Assembly (NCBI GenBank): GCA_903959905.1
Contig: CAJBYO010000014.1
Location: 29,295-93,294, forward strand
DNA: 64,000 bases
Direction of reading: 5' to 3'
From: an uncultured Bacteroidales bacterium
GTDB lineage: Bacteria > Bacteroidota > Bacteroidia > Bacteroidales > FEN-979
Shown: in pieces, positions 62,602 to 64,000 of the stretch
Layout: every line of letters begins with the position of its first letter
Numbering within the stretch: the first letter of the stretch is position 1
Made by a program: the position numbers and the translations under genes
The notes under the pieces: generated by a model
The model's database searches: none
What the model was told of the DNA's origin: nothing
Seen by the model: the letters and a program-made list of their open reading frames with translations, nothing else

Positions 62602-63918
62602 ATGAATTCAAAATCCATCGCATTTCATCATTTTGGCTGCAAGGTCAATTTTGCAGAAGCCTCGGCACTCTCGCGCCAGTTCCAGGAAAAGGGATATGAG
62701 GTGAAAGATTTCCATGACCAGGCCGATATTTATGTGATCAGCACCTGTGTTGTAACCACTGTTGCAGAAAAGAAGTGCCGGGCAGCCATTCGCCAGGCGC
62801 ATAAAATAAACCCCGATGCCCGAATCGCAGTTATTGGCTGTTTCTCAGAGTTGAAACCGGGAGAACTGGTGGAAATGGAAGGTGTTGACCTGGTACTGGG
62901 TCACACAGGAAAATTCAGGCTTCTTGAAGAAATAAGCAAGCTTGACCAGCCTGAAGGCACAGTTGAAATCCCCGATCATGATTATCACGGCGGGCTGGCA
63001 ACTGCACCTGCTGACGACAGCAAGACATTTATTCCCTCCTTCTCCTATGGCGATCGCACACGGTCATTCCTTAAAATCCAGGACGGGTGCGACTATTACT
63101 GCACCTACTGCACCATTCCACTGGCACGCGGGCGAAGCCGCAGTGATACTGTCGGTAATGTTGTAAAGAATGTGCATGAAATAATCGCCAACGGCATAAG
63201 GGAGATCGTGCTGACCGGCGTAAACATTGGTGATTTCGGAAAACACACCGGTGAAAACTTCCTGCAATTGATCCATGCCCTTGACCAGGTTGAAGGGATG
63301 CTGCGGATCAGGATTTCATCCATTGAGCCCGATCTGCTTAACAATGAGATCATCGATTTTGTTGCAGGATCGGCACATTTCCTGCCTCATTTTCATATCC
63401 CCTTGCAGTCGGGGTGCAATAAAATCCTGAAGGCCATGCACCGGAAATACAACCGGGAATTGTATGCCTCCAGGGTTGAAAAAATAAAAGAACTCATGCC
63501 GCAGGCCTGCATTGCCGCCGACGTAATCGTAGGGTTCCCGGGTGAATCAGATGAAGACTTCATGGAGACGTATAATTTCCTGAAGGAGCTCCCGATATCC
63601 TATCTGCATGTATTCACCTATTCAAAGCGGGACAATACCCTGGCCTCCAAAATGGAGATGCCTGTTCCGGACAAAATACGGAAGGAGCGCAGCGATGCAT
63701 TACACAAACTCTCAGACGAAAAGAAGAAGCTGTTTTATGCGGAAAACATGGGAAGTGAGGCAAACGTGTTGTTTGAATCTGACAATTCAGCGGGGTTCAT
63801 GCACGGCTTCACGGAGAACTATATCAAAGTCAAAACTAAATTTAACCTGGCATTTGTGAACCAGGTTGTGACCGTAAGGCTTGATCAACTGGAGAATGAT
63901 GGGTATCTCGCTGGTTGA
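62602..63918 (+). CDS. mtaB: tRNA t6A37 methylthiotransferase MtaB
   Basis: The 438-residue radical SAM methylthiotransferase has the N-terminal UPF0004 domain with three cluster cysteines ('HFGCKVNFAE', 'STCVVTTVAEKKC', 'VIGCFSELKPGEL'), the SAM cluster CDYYCTYC (about 166-173), 'EIVLTGVNIGDFGKH', 'HIPLQSGCNKILKAMHRKY' and a C-terminal TRAM-like domain. It converts t6A to ms2t6A at position 37 of tRNAs. Start ATG 62602. Confidence 0.95.
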   Translation: MNSKSIAFHHFGCKVNFAEASALSRQFQEKGYEVKDFHDQADIYVISTCVVTTVAEKKCRAAIRQAHKINPDARIAVIGCFSELKPGELVEMEGVDLVLGHTGKFRLLEEISKLDQPEGTVEIPDHDYHGGLATAPADDSKTFIPSFSYGDRTRSFLKIQDGCDYYCTYCTIPLARGRSRSDTVGNVVKNVHEIIANGIREIVLTGVNIGDFGKHTGENFLQLIHALDQVEGMLRIRISSIEPDLLNNEIIDFVAGSAHFLPHFHIPLQSGCNKILKAMHRKYNRELYASRVEKIKELMPQACIAADVIVGFPGESDEDFMETYNFLKELPISYLHVFTYSKRDNTLASKMEMPVPDKIRKERSDALHKLSDEKKKLFYAENMGSEANVLFESDNSAGFMHGFTENYIKVKTKFNLAFVNQVVTVRLDQLENDGYLAG

Positions 63919-63936
63919 ACGGAATAAGGCATGATG

Positions 63937-63962
63937 TAGGTACATGCCATGGCATGTACCTA
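63937..63962. repeat. Perfect 26-bp palindrome after mtaB
   Basis: The sequence TAGGTACATGCCA and its exact complement form a perfect palindrome centred on GCCATGGC. It could terminate mtaB, but no T run follows. Confidence 0.9.
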
Positions 63963-63981
63963 AGGTGACGAATGATTGCAT

Positions 63982-64000
63982 TGTAGGGCCACGCCATGGC
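63982..64000. repeat. Start of a second GCCATGGC-centred palindrome (cut by window end)
   Basis: TGTAGGGCCACGCCATGGC shares the GTAGG start and the GCCATGGC centre with the palindrome at 63937 but has a different arm (GCCAC instead of TACAT). The right arm is expected beyond the window. Confidence 0.65.

Overview
The window reads as chromosome of an uncultured-type Bacteroidota (Bacteroidales-like, probably anaerobic). Support seen in sequence: many TAnnTTTG minus-7 boxes, few Shine-Dalgarno sequences, frequent TTG/GTG starts, a type B gliding/T9SS C-terminal domain protein, the rpsO-pnp-rpoD(short SigA) order, DUF5723, head-GIN and DUF5063 proteins. Gene density is high; no stretch over 300 bases lacks a gene. 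I found no rRNA, tRNA, CRISPR, prophage or insertion sequence.

Layout. 1-1770: end of an unknown gene, a STAS protein, RhlE helicase. 1773-9606: a damage-tolerance module (DnaE-type error-prone polymerase, DinB, and a divergent XRE-S24 LexA-like repressor) with a KefF/KefC potassium-efflux pair sitting between the two polymerases. The dnaE gene carries a 13-unit 7-bp tandem array in its coding sequence. 9706-15116: FIST sensor and a 1418-aa PAS/hybrid histidine kinase with a C10-AG-C9 tract. 15278-19441: nucleotide-sugar enzymes (UXS, RmlD), a hexose phosphomutase, DUF5063. 19457-22817 (minus): TPR lipoprotein, recA, bcp, nth. 22890-31392: mixed housekeeping genes (FAD reductase, T9SS-B protein, recR, glmM, TPR, ComA).

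31393-40893: after aroE comes the most unusual locus. Five tightly packed genes and a sixth nearby encode a His-rich inner-membrane protein, a membrane-anchored FeS/FAD/NAD(P) oxidoreductase, a 20-heme and a 30-heme c-type cytochrome, an outer-membrane beta-barrel candidate and a membrane-anchored/lipoprotein-like OB-type protein. Read together they could carry electrons from NAD(P)H across both membranes, a porin-cytochrome-like conduit; this is inference from domain content and order.

40896-49328: DUF4342, rpsO, pnp, rpoD, rpe, HD hydrolase, Usp, ligA. 49476-52552 (minus): ECF sigma, anti-sigma-like protein and two DUF4097/GIN-type envelope proteins. 52818-59296: two EamA transporters flank an HydG locus (HydG, TM1266-like regulator, histidine kinase, second TM1266-like regulator) and carbamate kinase. 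59403-63918: lipoprotein + DUF5723 pair and MtaB. The end enters an array of palindromes.

A second theme is repeat content: at least ten separate gene ends or intergenic gaps carry quasi-periodic 7-8 bp repeats, each with its own sequence, plus palindromic repeats before recA and after mtaB and a ~70-bp-arm inverted repeat upstream of an EamA gene.
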